From: Paragonimus skrjabini miyazakii
Taxonomy: Eukaryota > Platyhelminthes > Trematoda > Plagiorchiida > Troglotrematidae
NCBI GenBank assembly: GCA_014338405.1
Contig: JTDE01000919.1
Location: 138,087-202,086 of the forward strand
Direction: 5' to 3'
Length of the DNA: 64,000 nt
The position numbers were made by a program, and so were the translations under genes. Positions 12,101-27,100 of this stretch are shown one piece after another. The notes under the pieces are model-generated. The model saw only the letters and a list, made by a program, of their open reading frames with translations, had not been told where the DNA came from and made no database searches. Within the stretch, counting starts at the first letter, position 1; each line of letters starts with the position of its first letter.

Positions 12101-15100
12101 AAAAACATTTCTGCAGTATACTTAATACCTCCAATATAAGGCAGCTGAGCATGTATCCTATATACCATTCCAGAAGTTTCATGGTGTGGATAGTTGAAAA
12201 TAGGTGCAATTTATATTCGTAATACCTTATTTTACATAGCATGCCGAGCTCAACCGTGATACCATCTTCATTTATTTCATGTTCTTCATTAGAAGTGAAA
12301 TCCCACGGGCATAATATCAGGATTACGATTACACTGTGGGCTAAGGATTACAGATTGTGTTCAGTCATCTAAAACTACTGATAATTTTGAAGTGCTGTAG
12401 AGTAACAAAATCATCGGGATAACTGCACTAGATGTGCAGGACAGTTGTGGCTAGGTGATTTACTATAAATTTGGCTGGCAAGCCTACATTTGGCTTCAGA
12501 TATGCCGAAATAAGATTGTTTAATGATCGTTGTGATCATCCTAGTGGTCTGTGTTTTTCATGGACACATCGGGATGTGATCTCTTTAAACTTTCGAATCC
12601 CTATAGAAATTTCGATAGACAGAAACAAAGTAGTCTTTCTAGTGAGGTAGTAAGTTTAAAAGAGTCTGGAGGAACTGCTGTATGTTTACATATATATGCG
12701 CACAGAGTCAACTCTGTGCATCAAGGGATCTTGGAGATGTTTTAGAAACTATATATATAAACCCGAAGAATAGACTTTCCGTTCCATGTGTGCAATCAAC
12801 CATAGTTAAGTTCTGGTTGTCGCCTGACTTTCTGCACAATATGGTTTCACATCTGATTGAATTTTCTAGCTGATTACTGGCGCTGTAAATTTTACTTTTG
12901 TCATTAGACCTACCGATACATAGCGAGTACAAGGTTGAAACTTTGATGACTACCACTCTTTAAATCTAAACAATATGTGACATATTTTCTCCACTTTGAG
13001 TCGTAAATTCAAATTAAATCACCCACAAGGGACAATTGACCAAAGTGTATTATTACCCACACCATCTACAGACCAACTTGTAAAAGTTATCTAGAAGCTT
13101 AGTGCACGAAATTACCATTAAGTACATTAGATACTTTTAAGAAATATTACTATGGGTTTGGAAAACACAAAACAATTTAGGAAAAACCACAACCGAGTTC
13201 TGTATAAGTCAGCTTTTTTACATTACATAATGTAGAAGAAGTGAAACATGCGCCAATTTAACAATATTTCTCAGAAATACTGATGAATCGAAAATCACTG
13301 ATATTAAAGATGTTGAAGACTATGAGAAAGTGGTTTCTAAATCATTCCATGTATGGAATAAACTCATTTAACCAGGCTGTCGAAAGGTCTTTGAATAGGA
13401 ATGTAAATTTGTGAGCGTACGTGTGAATGCAAGTTGGCGTTAACCGTAGGAATCGAAGTGCTTAAAGAATTCTGCCTCGATGACTCACCAATCAGTTATG
13501 AGTAGTGGAGAACATGTGTTGTGTCTTTTACTATTGGTCATATTTCCTGCCAACCTAAAGAATAACAGCGAACTGCATGTAAGTCAACAGAAACGTCATT
13601 CTTTAATCAAATCAAGCTTATCGCTTTTACTCACAACATTCCGATCATCTAAGAAATTCACTGGAAACAAATTACTATTGGTGTCGAGTTAAAATCATTA
13701 GAGTTGCAACTTGGTATTTCAGGCTTTTACATTTTCAGTGGTCACTTTGCCAATCCTCCGTTCTAAGTTGTTTTTGAGTTGTTAGTTAGAAAACTGTTTT
13801 ATTCTTCCACGTCTTTGTTAGGATCTTTACATACTAGCCAGACTGATTAATAAACCAGGTTTATTGGCGGCTTAGATTCAATAATTTGACCAACCAAGAA
13901 TTGGTCTGTTATCCAACAGTCACTGTGCAGTCATCAACAGTTCTGGAGCACTACGATGGTGGAATTTTATCCTGTAACTTAAACGTTTCATGCTAGTTAT
14001 GGATCGAAATCTCTACAACTTAGGTTGTTAACATAAGATCGGTTTCGAAATGTATGCAACTCGCTTAAAACAAGTGCTTGTACCTGTCATTCTCAATATC
14101 TGACATTTCTCTCCGTTAGACGGCTTTGTTTTTTGACCGCTTTCAGAGGGATATTTGTTATCACCAAACTTCTAACAGTGTTTATTATACCTCCTCACAT
14201 GCAGTCCATCTATTCTCAATATCTTTGCTAGTTATATGTTATAATGATGCAATCTATCGAGTGCTGTTTTCTGTCAAGTCAATTTTTCCGTTCACTTGAC
14301 CGTCGTTCATTAGTAATTATATCCGAGTACGGAAATAAATGTTATCAATGTGCGAACACTACCGTTCTAGTTCACTACAACACACAATTTGTTTGCTCAT
14401 AGGTTAAACTTAAAAATTCGGTGGAAGAGGTAGACGTGTATGTGTAAGAGAGAGGGCTCATTTTAAGAGCACAATCGGGTAGCTGAGGTAGACATTCGTT
14501 TAATCCGAGGTACGAGATTTAGAGCCTCGAATATAATACCCTTCGTACAGTTGACCTGTCACATCATATTGATAATTTCAAATTGTTACCCTGCAATTTT
14601 TGGAAGATACATAAACTGACTCAGAGTTCTCATCAATCTACTCCTTTTGTTTGCCGACATCGTAAATAATCTTGACAAAACCGTGTGACTGCGATTAACA
14701 ATCTTGCCACCCATTCACAGACTGGATGCTTAACTGTACGAATAGTGTTTTTCTTGTCTCGAATGTTAGGATATTCCCACATTTTTATAATCAAGCTTCG
14801 AGTGACGATGAATGGTTGTAGTCGTTTCATTGCTTCCGATTGTTTTTTACATTACAAAATCTCTGGGATCGAATAAAGTGCATCCTATCAGAGACTGACC
14901 AATTTAACGACCTGCTGTTTAGAATCTGTTGGTAACACTTCGCATGAGTTATGCAGTTTTCCAGTGGGTCAACAATGAATGCCAGTAGAATGACCACGTG
15001 GAGGATGATGGTGATGATGGTGAAGAAGGTGGACAGGGTGGAGGTGCTTGGGTAGGAAAACGATGAATCACTACCCGTCGATGTCAAGTACACACACACT

Positions 15101-18100
15101 CAGACGGGTAACCAACTTGGATGCGTAGTAGTTGGTCGTGGACACAAAACGATGAAACCTACCAAACCCAGAAAGGTCTCGTCTCTAGCCGCTTTCTGCC
15201 TGAGTGTTTGCAAGTCTGTTTGTGTGTGTGTCTGTAAACTGACAGAAAAATTATTCTTATAAACAGGTGAATGTCTGTATGTGCACATATGTGTATGCAC
15301 GGAGAATGTTAGGCTTTAATCGGATCTCCTTTTTTGGCCCTCGAAAATGTCAACCGTTGTACAACTACCCAAACCAAAGGCAAGTTATGAGTTGACAGAA
15401 TTTTTGTCAAGTTTAATGGTAATCTGAGAATCAGTCAGTTGAACCTTAATGCCCATATGTTTTTTATGACAAACCAGTTGGTTGACTGGCACGAACTGGT
15501 AACTTATTGACTGGCGTGTTCAAAATGGTTTCTGACCCCATGCTGGTGAGATATGTGGCAACGGTAAGGTAATTCCGATGGAAAGTGTTAAACAATAAGG
15601 ATCAGCACCAAAAATGTGTAGATAAACTTTAATCCATGAGATCCATCGTCTGCTAGACATTAGTTTTATAGAATTTGGGTACTCGTTGACAGCTTTTGCC
15701 ACACTTACGTCTAACTGTAGACGAGTGACAATTAATTGGTCGTTGACTGAGTAGGCGCTGGTCGCTACTGGTTCGGAGTTTCTGAGGAAATTACACAAAC
15801 AATTGTTGTGCTTGGGTCTTTCGATATTCATACACAATTGATCATGACGCTGCATCAGTACAGTTGGGTTTGTGCAGTTAGTTTGTGTTCTCCAACACTG
15901 AACCAATAGCGGTAAGTTATGAGCGCATCATGAAGATCCCAGTTCGTCAGAAAACAAAAAGTATGGCAGATGTACACTATTTGTGCTTGATCATCCGGTT
16001 AATTACAACACAATGAATATGAAAACAGTAACAGGAGTGAGTCGGGAAAACGGTCAATAGAGGTTATGGATAACGTGTTTGTTATCAATTATGCAATCAC
16101 TGTTACACATCGTGGGCTTGATTGATTGCGGGCCAGCGGAGATTGAGCGACCGCGCGAACTTCTTCTGAGCGCAGAGGTCAGGGTTGCGCAATTGGATAC
16201 TAATGGCCTCAGCAACGGTCAATATTCAGAATCTCACCATATTTGATTGATTCCTTGGCACTCGCTAAACAATCTGTAAAGCATCGTTATTTTGGATAAT
16301 CAGACAAATTTACCCCATACTTAAATTGTGGGTTATGAAGCAGATGGTATTAGCAGTTATATCAATCAGGGTAGTGGCAACCAAACATTGAACAGAGGAC
16401 GCTTTTGTCAGTATTACAGTTGGAGACGTGAGTGATAATTCCAAGCGCGTAACTGCAAGAAGGATCATACCTAATTGCTACACCTTCGGCATTAGAGTCT
16501 TACTGGAAATCGATGGGTTTTAGTCACCTCCAAAGAAATAACATAGTAAGTTCACTGTCCACCGATATGACCGTAGCCAGTACAAATTGGCAGATAGGTT
16601 GCCGGTGTTCGTTTGGTTGTCAATAAGGTGCAACCATTCGCTAATTACGCAACACGTACTTGTTCAAGTATCGAGCATGTGTTCTGCCAACCGAGTGGTA
16701 TGCACCGTTGCCATCAATCGCGCGCCCGTTGGTTTGTGCTTCTTATACTTGTCCAGGTTTAAGCAGTTTAATGGACTATACCTGAAAGCAAAATTTGGGT
16801 CAGATGCCTCTGTTTCAAAAAGCTGAATTCATATTTCATATGGATTTCGCAGACACGATAATGTGTGAATGTTCCGTAATTCATATTGATCAGGAAATTG
16901 ATGAAAACAAAACCGGTTTGCAGCTAAACAGCCATGCTTTTTAATGGCATTTTTTGCTTGGTTTACTTCAAACAAGTGAAGGCTAATTCCAGCCAAGTGT
17001 AAGTCTGTCAATTCACATTTTAAAATGTTTTGACATTTTGTCCATTTCTTTTTGTGTTTGGCTCTTTCAAGACATTTAAACGTCCCGATCAAGATTCCGG
17101 CATGGGTAGAACAACAGATGACAGTGCGCGTACGGAAGAAAGTTCTGAACAGGTCAGTTATTTGAATTATGCAGTTTCGTAAGCTTTTTCAGTCAGCTTT
17201 GTCAGTATACAGGGTAGGTTGAACTTAGTAACAAAATATTTGGAAAATAATCAATACCTTTGTTTTTGGAATACCTCGCCGTGGATCTCCAGTGTGCTTA
17301 ACATGTAGTAGATGTGGTAAGGATGTTAGGACCAAAGTCGAACTGCTTTAGAGACATCAATCGTGACTTGTGTTTTATTTACAACCTAGCACGATTCTCT
17401 GCCCACAAGTTATGAGCAACCTAGATGAAACAAACATGCTTAGTCTGTAAGGATTTTTAATCCGCAGTTTCTTTTTCTCACCCCGGCTGGGGATTCGTTT
17501 TAATAAACTGTGTCTGCAGAAACTCAGTTGCATTACTAGTCATTTTGTAGTGCTCTTCTACAACCCTGACAGATAGACCTATCAGGTGAAGTTTGGTCAA
17601 AAAAGACCATTTTTAAGGCACTTCAAACTTGTCCTGTACATACAGGGATACATGAAATTCAGTACTACAGTTTGTAGTTGCATGACGTATATCGTTGGTC
17701 AATGTATGTGTAGTAAAACTTGCCCGCTGGCATGTTAGCATGGTTTGCACTATAAGCGATGTAACTATTCATCCGATTTGTCAAATTTGTTGTTGGTTGC
17801 TTTATTGATGTCTGTAATAGGACGTGTATTCCGACTACTTCTTAAAATTCTACCAACTTGATTGAGGAAAATTTGTTTATAACCCGTTAACAATTGTGAT
17901 ATAAACGCAATGTAGTTTAATATTTGCATATACCATTTGTGAACATAGTTACTTTAAGGACAGTGAAGGATATCTATCTCGAGTGAAAAAAAACCGATTG
18001 ACTTTACGACTAGCCAGTCTTTAACTTAACTCATAAGCGGATGTAAGTAGACACATTTGAGCATTCGCCTTAATGTAGTGCAGCTGCTACACGCAAAAAT

Positions 18101-21100
18101 GTACACGCTATTCAGTATGTGTTTTTATCCACCTCCAGTGAATGCAGACTTATAAATACACATACAAATCCTCTTTCCGCTTAATGCTTCATTGATGCGT
18201 TAAATTCATTGTGAATATCTAGTCGTTTACTGATTATGGATAGTAGAAATACCAGCTAACTGAGCTGACACTAGTTCGATCTGCTTATCGGTTGACTACT
18301 CTAAAGCGTCATCAAATAAAGCCACAAGATCAAATCATTTCTTGTCTCTGAAGCAATCACGTCCATGTCCGGAAGACCCATTAAAATAATCAAGACAGAG
18401 AATAAGCCCCTCCATTAAATTGCAACATGCCCGAAGTATTTCCACCTTAATCAGCTTAACGCAGTTGTTGTTGTTGTTGCTAGATACATTATCGGTGCTG
18501 TTGAACTTTGTGCAAGCAAGTCTGCGCATAACATTGGCCCTTTACTTATGAGACTGACAAGCTGATTTTGAGGTCAACACATCGACACGTTTCAAGACCT
18601 ATAAAGTTACTCATTGTTCTCGCTATCCTCACTCGGCACATTATCAGGTAGTCGGGTTAAATAACACATTTTGGGTACAATTATCAAATTTTGATATTCC
18701 CAGATGTATGGGTTCACCGGGAGAGGACAAATGAACACAAAAACAATGTGCACGTCCATATATGCACAAGGTGTTCCGCTTTGGAACACATGAATCCAAC
18801 TTTGAAAACTTAATGTTTCAGTTTAAAACAAACGCTAACAACATGTCTAAAGCATATCCAGTAATCTTGTCAACTAATTTTTAACTTGTATACTTGCAAC
18901 CAGGATGGTTAGCAAAATTATATTTGTTAGAAATGCACTCAGATATACAGGTCTTGGTGAAATAAATGTTCATTTGTGTCTAAACAGCATGCATGTTTTT
19001 GCAACTAGCCATTCTTTCTTTGATTTTCAATATTCTACATAAATCAAGCGACGATAAGTTGCCTTTTTTAAATGGACGCCACAGTCATTCCTGCTGCCTG
19101 ACAAATAAACACAGCATATCAGTATCGTGCCCAACTTTCCGACAATATGTTGCTCTGTGACTTTTGCTAGGTTCTAACCAACTTATTAAGTGCAGGCAAA
19201 GAATATGTCCTAAGCAAAAAAACATCAATCTCCAGGTTTATTTAATAGTGTGCGTCCATTTCATTCATAAAACTCCTCAATCCAGGCCATCTTTTCTGAT
19301 CAGCAGATTGTTCAACGGACAGCGACAATTATTCGATCAACAAAGTTTCAGTGATAAACTTAGCAAGCGTTGTATGCAGTTTCCTCCCTATCACCAAAAT
19401 TACAAAGCACATCCGTCGACATAGTATGGTTGGCATGTTTATTATATATTTCCGCTTCATCATTTACTCCAGTACTAGTCAGTACAAATCGCTTTTCATG
19501 TAACATGCAGGAACTTGAATCGGATCAGAAATCTAACGTTGCAGTCTCAGCCTATGAAGCTCAGCTATATCAGACACAGATGACCTCACCGTTTTCAAAC
19601 CCGATGCCATTCCCGCTTCTTCTCCCGCCGTCGCTCTCGGACGATGTTTTTGCAAACTACCATCCTACTGACCCAATAGATGAAGAATTGGTACATTTGG
19701 GTCGTTTGATGCAATCCCTTGTGGTCCATTGTCGTCAACTGGTGAATGCAAAAATAGCCTATAGAGGTGAATCCGGACCTCTTACTCAAGCTGACTTTCA
19801 CGAACAGCCAAATATTAGCACAAAGATAGCTTCTGTTCACACCCGGACAACAAATCCCAGTTCTACTTTAGCATTTTCCAGTGTCAACGGGAACAAAGAC
19901 CACACAATATCCAACTGCTCCAGTTGCCCGATTAATCGAATTTCAGGAGATGGTACGTCTGTCACTCCTCGGATGCCTCGGATGGGAACTAGGGGTATGG
20001 AAGTACCTACTAACGGGAACTTGCACCATCCAGATCCAACCTTAGTGCAAGAGCAGATCCATGCTGAGAATACCACACACGTACAGCTAGTGAACGAAAC
20101 TTCTGTGATAAAAAGCCAAAGTGAGTCGGTTTCTGATGAACATTTACCATTCTGTGTATGGTCAGTGTGATCACCTTCCTCACAATTGATTATCACGTTT
20201 GTAAACACGAACTTTTCAGCTAACCGTACAGAACAGCAGTCCTAAACGTTGGTTTCATTGTCGCCGAATCTTCCGTGCCGTACTTACTTTTACCAGGATA
20301 AGAACTGTAACTTCAGTCCACTTTATTGCGAGACGACCGTGTTGATCACCACCAGATTGACATTAGCTGCAAACTAATTATTACAGTTTTGTCGTTTGCC
20401 ACGCTCTCTGATCTGAATTCCGGATAATTCCCTCAAGAGGTCGTGGGACTTTCTTGATAACTACAATCGACCACCTTCAGTTAAATAGCGCTTACTTAAT
20501 CCAATTTCACTTACTTCACGAAAATTGTTAAGCGATGCTTTACATACTGACTAGTAACCTGGAATTTAGCTCAGATTTACTAATCGACGCAGTCGTACTT
20601 AAGCTATGAAATAGACCAGGATCAAATCTACTGATAAGGTCAGGTTAATACGGAAATGCAAAAATGTTTCTTTCGAAATGACGTTAGTTTTGTAATCTTC
20701 TTGATTACAACATTTGCTATTAATTGAAAGTGATGTTTAATTTAAATCAGCCGACTCTGACTTATTCTTCACCTGTCCACTCTTCACACTGGAACTTTTT
20801 CGGTCACTTTCCAGTGTGAGGACTTAAAAATCGTAGGTGGCAGTTTCTGTAGACATACCGTATCTTAAGTCTTACAATTCTATTTTCCATCCTAACTCCG
20901 TGTTATCCGTTCTTACGTTTTATCGCAATGACCAAGTGGAATTTACGTTCTACCGCAAACTAGGACAATGCCTCACATTGAGACGAAACACAGATGCAAG
21001 CTTTTGTTAGCAGCTAATTTCTATTCGCCAAAACAAAAGTAGTTGGACTGTGTGTGAATAAATCTGCACGAGATTCTTGCGTATAAGACGGGTTTATAGT

Positions 21101-24100
21101 ATGAGTGAATAGATCGTGGTCAATATATTTCACGTTCACCAAACACATTTATAATAAACCAGCAAGCTACACAGATGTTTGTTGGCAGTATGAGCACATC
21201 GTTGTTTAACGAGATTCGTTGTTGTAAATGTTCTTCAAGCATCTGAAGTGATAAGCTTACGAATCGGGCACGCCGATATGGGTAAGTGTAAATGAACTCA
21301 CGAGATAAGCCGATGAGGTGGGAAAAACCGAGCTCAAGCTACACGACCAAGAACGTCACAGGCCGATTAACGGGTCTGATAGGTCGGTGCTACTATGCGC
21401 AATCGATCTGCAATCACTACTGTAGTGAGTCTTTGTTTGGCTTAAATTTGGTCTCATTGTTATTGCATTGTTACTGCTAATATACTAGTCTACATGGATT
21501 GCAAGGCTGTTAGCTAGTAGATCTTTAACCAATATTTATCCGTAAACTAGGACAGGAAATAAGGCAAACTCTTAGTTTCTGGCATCTATTCGTCTAAATG
21601 TTGAAGATATTTTGAGATCCCTAGTGTTTCTTTATGAGAGATTCTGGTGGAAAGAAACTTAAAAAGTCAAATCATATTCGCTTGCTTTGTGTCACACTAA
21701 TGCGAGAGAGAGAATCCATGTATGCTACAAAGGTCTCGAAGCACACAATTTGTCCATGCCTTTCTAACACTGGCGCAGACTTGATTGCACTAAACAAGCA
21801 GATGTGTTAGTTGTTAAAGCGGAAAATTAAGAAAACAAAATACACCGAGAGGATCAGCTGAAAAGGGGAAACTACTCGCAATAACAGATGTTTTCACGAT
21901 ATTCTGAGAAAGGCAACTCAGACAGTAGTCAATTTGTATTTATTATAGCCTCCGTCGAAATCCGCTTGAAAATTCCGACATCAGGAGGAAGTTTGACAGA
22001 CTTTACGATTTAAAAGAGACATAATTGTGCAAACTGTGAGAGTTATTTGGATTTGTACCAGCATAAAAAGTAACAAGTCAAAACACGACGGGCCCTGTAC
22101 CAGCCGAGTTAAAAATCAACGTCGGGAGACCAAAAATTACACTTTCGGTCCCAGTTATCTGTGTAACTCACTGTCATATAGAATCCACTAAACAATCCAG
22201 GGCATTGATTGTCCCGGCAGTATTTATCAAACAGTCTATATTGAACATTACCAGCGTCACTGCTGTGTACTAAAGTTACATTGTTAATAAGTTGACTGAT
22301 AGTTTTAATAATTTGTGAAAAAGTCAATTAGGTAAAATTAGCCCTTCGGCCGAGTTCAAACCAGCGACAGAAATGCTCATCTGTATTAAATTTAGTCCTC
22401 ACTTTTTATTTAACAAACCTTTGTCACCACTTTCGGATGTAAGTTTGAAGGAGACAGGTTGAATGCACTAGTATAGATTCCATTAATATTCAAGAAACAT
22501 GACTGAACATTCTTGACGCTTGTGATCATTTTCAATTCCCTAGCAGGCACTAAGATTAAAAGATGAATTTCTTGGGTAAAAATTCACTGATCGCAATTAA
22601 CCATAAATCTTCATGCCGATTAACATTATTCAATCCACCTGTCTCCTAAACGAAAATGTATTTCAAACGTTTTGGTTAGTACACGTCAAGTGGTGCAAAA
22701 AGTTAACCTGTCAAAAATTTGCTTACTTTCACGAATATTTGAATGATGTGTTTTACCGATCACCTCACAAAAAATCTTTGAGTAATCGTGAGTGCAAGTG
22801 ACATACGCGATCCGCAACGGAAAATTGTGAATCACACCCGAAAAAATTTTATAAACACTGGGGATGTGATTTCACTGTCAAAAGCTTGGAAATATATTTA
22901 TTTCAAACAAAGAGCTTTGGGATAATCATGGCCTTGAGTTCCATTTCTAAACTGGGATAATACGTAGTGTGTTGAAATGTGTAGTACCTGGAGATGTAAG
23001 AATCTGCGCGCAACGAAGCGTTGCATTGATTCTACACCTGAATATTTATAAACTTATGCTCTTTGTCGAGTAATGCCATACAAATGAATACACTAATCGA
23101 AACACTTTGTGGCACTGTGAATGCAATTTAAGTGTGTGGAATTTTTATAGGAAGTTGTAAAAATAAAATCTGGTGTTAACAAAAACAGAAATAATATATG
23201 TTGATGTCTCAAAAAAATTGTTTCCGTTATCATTCGTTATTCCGTCATATCAAAGTGATACGAGAATAGAAATAGGTTGGAAGACCCACTTGCTAGATTA
23301 CACGTTCAGAACATTCAGGATCCGGGGTTTTTACGGCTTCTTGTGGATATTATTTCAGAAAACAAACCTGTGGCTTAAAATTTGAAAGATTAGTAATAAA
23401 ATTTGAAAAACGTTTAAATTTTAGAGATTACAAAATTTATTTACTTGACTTCCCACATTATCCCTCAAATATAATGGAGGCTATCACAATCGCGGAAAAT
23501 TCACGTAGTCTTATGCTTTCTAGTTTTATTTGTTTCATGTAATTTGTTTCAGATTTTACTAAGTATGATTGCCAGAATTTTAAAGAATGATACCACTGAT
23601 TAATACTGTACAACAGAATAAAACTTCGTTTAACCACACAATCAACCCGCTTTGTCATGAAAGTGTCATTATTAAACGCCGATTTTTCTCTTGCTGATTA
23701 GGAACACTATGAGCTATTGAAAACTTCAGTCAGTAAACGAACAAAAGTTTCATAAATCTGGGTATATAAATGCCACAAGTTTGCACGAGTATCGGACAAA
23801 CAGGTAATTTATCTTTCCGAACTAGGATACTGATTGCGCTTACCTGTGGCAGAACAGAAACCAGAGCGTTGGCTGGTAAACACATAACAACTACACCTCA
23901 AAATACTGCAGAGACAAACCCTTGAAAACTTACTCCTGTCCATGACCATCTGTTTGTTTGCAGCTAATTCTTTATCTCTCACAGGCATAAAATGAATAGA
24001 CGTAATATCACGTGTATCATTTGCGTAAAGTATAAATCGTACTGCTAAAAATCTTTTTATTACTGTTTCCTGAATAGATATTATGTTTCTAAATGTATTT

Positions 24101-27100
24101 TTGTAAAGTGACTGCCACTGTACCAATTGCTATTCTTTCGGATGAAACAAAAATTCGAAGTTTTAAACACGATTGGACTGTTTTTGACGTTACCGGAAAG
24201 TAACTTATTTTCATAATTTCGAAACAATTTCAGACGGTTGATAGTTTGTGATCAAGTATGACCAATCCTTCAGGCAACTGCAGTAAGTATGGAGAAACCA
24301 AGAGAATTTATATTCTCTCGCAGAGTTTTTAAACCATATGTCTAAGGCCATTTCTACTCCAGAAGTTCCACACTGCCCCTTCAGTACCAAGTAACAATAA
24401 ACAGGAATATATATAACAGTAGTGGGGTGCATGGTGAACAAATAAAACAGTAAATGAAGTGGAGGGTACAGCGCTAAACTATTAGGTCATTGAGAGCCTA
24501 AGTCTTACATGTACTTGTTTTCGTACGCATAATGGTGACTTGAGACGGCCAGTCACAACTGCTCCAACAATACGCGGAATGGTTCGCCATATTGTGATCC
24601 TGAGTGTCATTTTGAAATTGATCCGATGACCAATGGCCAAGATATATTGGGCGATACTTGAAGTCGAAGATTTGGATGATACAAGGGCGAGGGAAGTAGA
24701 CTGCGCAGTCACATTCTGAACCAATTTTGACAGATGTTTCTCCACCCCAGAGTTCAAGTACCCATCGGTTCTGCCGATGTAACTTTCTGCACAGTTGCAC
24801 ACACTGATGAGTACGGTGTGGGCTGGCACCAATATGTTGCCCTTCCTTTGCTGGAGATGGCGACAGATTAATTGTGTGCTCTGTCCCACTTGAAGTCATA
24901 TTCCTTTACCTCCACACCTCACCAGTGTTGGACATATATATATCCCTGGTTTCTATTGTTTGTTACCGAAGAGACACTGTGAAATGGTAGCACCTACCAG
25001 CGTTCGTCTTCTTACTGCTACATTAAGAGAACTAACTGTTTCAATTCCAGAAGCTGTTTAGCTATTTTGAGTCCAAGTCTGGCTGCTGTTATACTCTACA
25101 ATTCAGTGAGTCCTTACTGTAATGTCACACTGAATTCAACAGCGTTCATCCCCAAGTGGCATAAGCACCCATTACGGATTTTTCCATTTCTAACTGGTCG
25201 TCTAATTCTGTGTCACGATTAATTTTTTGAGGAAAACTGCATGTAGTTTTGACGTTCTGTGACATCCCTAAATAGTCCTCTTTTTTCATGCGAAGTTCCA
25301 CTGACCGCTTTACCAGATAAACTTTCACCGTTTTTTATTGAGTCTCTCAATAAAAAGATTTAATGAGCGCTGAAAGTAAATTCATTAACTTTAAAAGATA
25401 ATTATTTGATTGCTTTTGTCGCGGACCACCATTTTATCAATATATCGCGCTATTTATGAGCTTTTGAACGGGATAAATTTTTATTCATCTCGAACTACAA
25501 CAGTTCAATTTAAAACAGATATTGCAAGCAGAACCAAAAACTCTTTTAGATAATGTGAAATGCCCGCTTTAACATTTCACGGAATGTAAGTATGCCGTTT
25601 GTCACATCCGTTGCCTTTGTAGCAAACTTCGTCCTCACGTATGTCCTCACATTCGAAGCATTGCGTAGTCTATTCAGATTATCTTACACGATGTCCCTTT
25701 GTTGTGTAGCTGGGATTCATGTCAGATAATGTAACTGTTTGCGTCAGCTCATGTGACAGTCAATAGTCCAACCGTATAATATGTGTAAACCTTGATGTCT
25801 AGAAACCCATTGAGTTCGCCGACAGAACTTATTATCTTGGACAAGCAATATAATTCTGCGGCATTCAATGAATTTGTGATTTGAATGTTGCTGAAAATTT
25901 TTCCATAAATTTTGCTCTATGTGCACTTTTCAATTCGTCCTTCATACCATTGCGTATCTATCAAAAATGAACTAAATATGATCGTTTAGTAGAGATTTAC
26001 AACGTTTACTGGTGATTGTTTGCACAATGTAAGCATTAACACAAACAGAAGTAATTGAGCTTTTGGATCCGATAGTTTGTTGACGTTCAACTTGAGTTCA
26101 GTGGCGCAGTGGTCAACGCGGTTGTCTCACAAAAGCGTGGCCAGAGTTCTGCGGCCGACCGCAGCAAGATCACGTGACAAAACTTCAAACGACTGATTCG
26201 TTTCTTAAATTGCATTTTTCTGGTGCACCTGAAGAATGCACATCGGCAAAGTAACCACAAGCATTGAAATAACGCCTGTACATTTTAGTATTTTTGATGG
26301 TTTTCTGCTCAGTTCCGACACATTTCTTAAGGAACTCCACCTATTCTTCCTGATCGAATAGATTTTCATGATAAATGTCATATGTTTCTGGAGTTTGTTT
26401 ATAAAGTCACTTTGAGAATATTACTCAATTCAGCTTTTTCCATGCGGTCGTTTTTTAGACGAAAATCTCAATGACGGGTTGACTTTTAACTCGTTTAATA
26501 CACATATATAGATTTTTGCAAGAAATATGATTTTTTAAGGATTTTATGGAAAAATCCAGTTTTAAAAATGGCAAGTGGCACACCGTCTACTTCATGGTTT
26601 CAATAATGTTTAACTTATTCATGACACTTGCGAAAATCACGTGACAGTTTTTATACCAATGGTAGAATTAACCATGTTTTTACAAGCAAAATTGTTGGTA
26701 AAAGGTTGGCAAATAAATTTTAGAAATTACACGATACATTATTCTTAAGCGGGTAAAGAAAGACGAAAGTATTGAAAAAGCACTTCTTTAAAATGGTTGA
26801 TTACTAAAAGACAAACATTTTTGGTGTCACCTCTTGAAGGAGAGGTTACAGTACAGAGATATGAAACAGGTTACGACACACGTTTCTTAGTCTACCAAGA
26901 TGGATTATGCAAATTGCAGCAGTTCTGGATGTGTTACCATCATGTCAGACAAGACTTGATTTTATTGTATAGAATCCTCCATCAACTCCATCTTTCAGGA
27001 GAAATACGTATACCTACAAAAACTAACAATCTTGGGGTTAGTTTTGAAATATACAGCATCAACTATGATGTTTGATTTTTAGAGAATACTGCTGTTGCGT

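Noticed and set aside
13268..13290. CTGATGA followed closely by GAAA
   Set aside because: Only three bases separate them, so helix II cannot form.
15520..15906. 128-codon minus-strand open frame
   Set aside because: No recognisable motif, splice context or repeat relation; consistent with chance.
19370..19510. Upstream extension of the open frame before the exon at 19511
   Set aside because: It precedes a good acceptor (ACATGCAG), has no family similarity, and the phase-0 join from 17152 needs the exon to begin at 19511.
19953..19958. Alternative donor GTACGT inside the 19511 exon
   Set aside because: It has the same phase, but it would drop about 56 codons of open frame; the GTGAGT at 20121 fits as well and keeps them. 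An alternative isoform remains possible.
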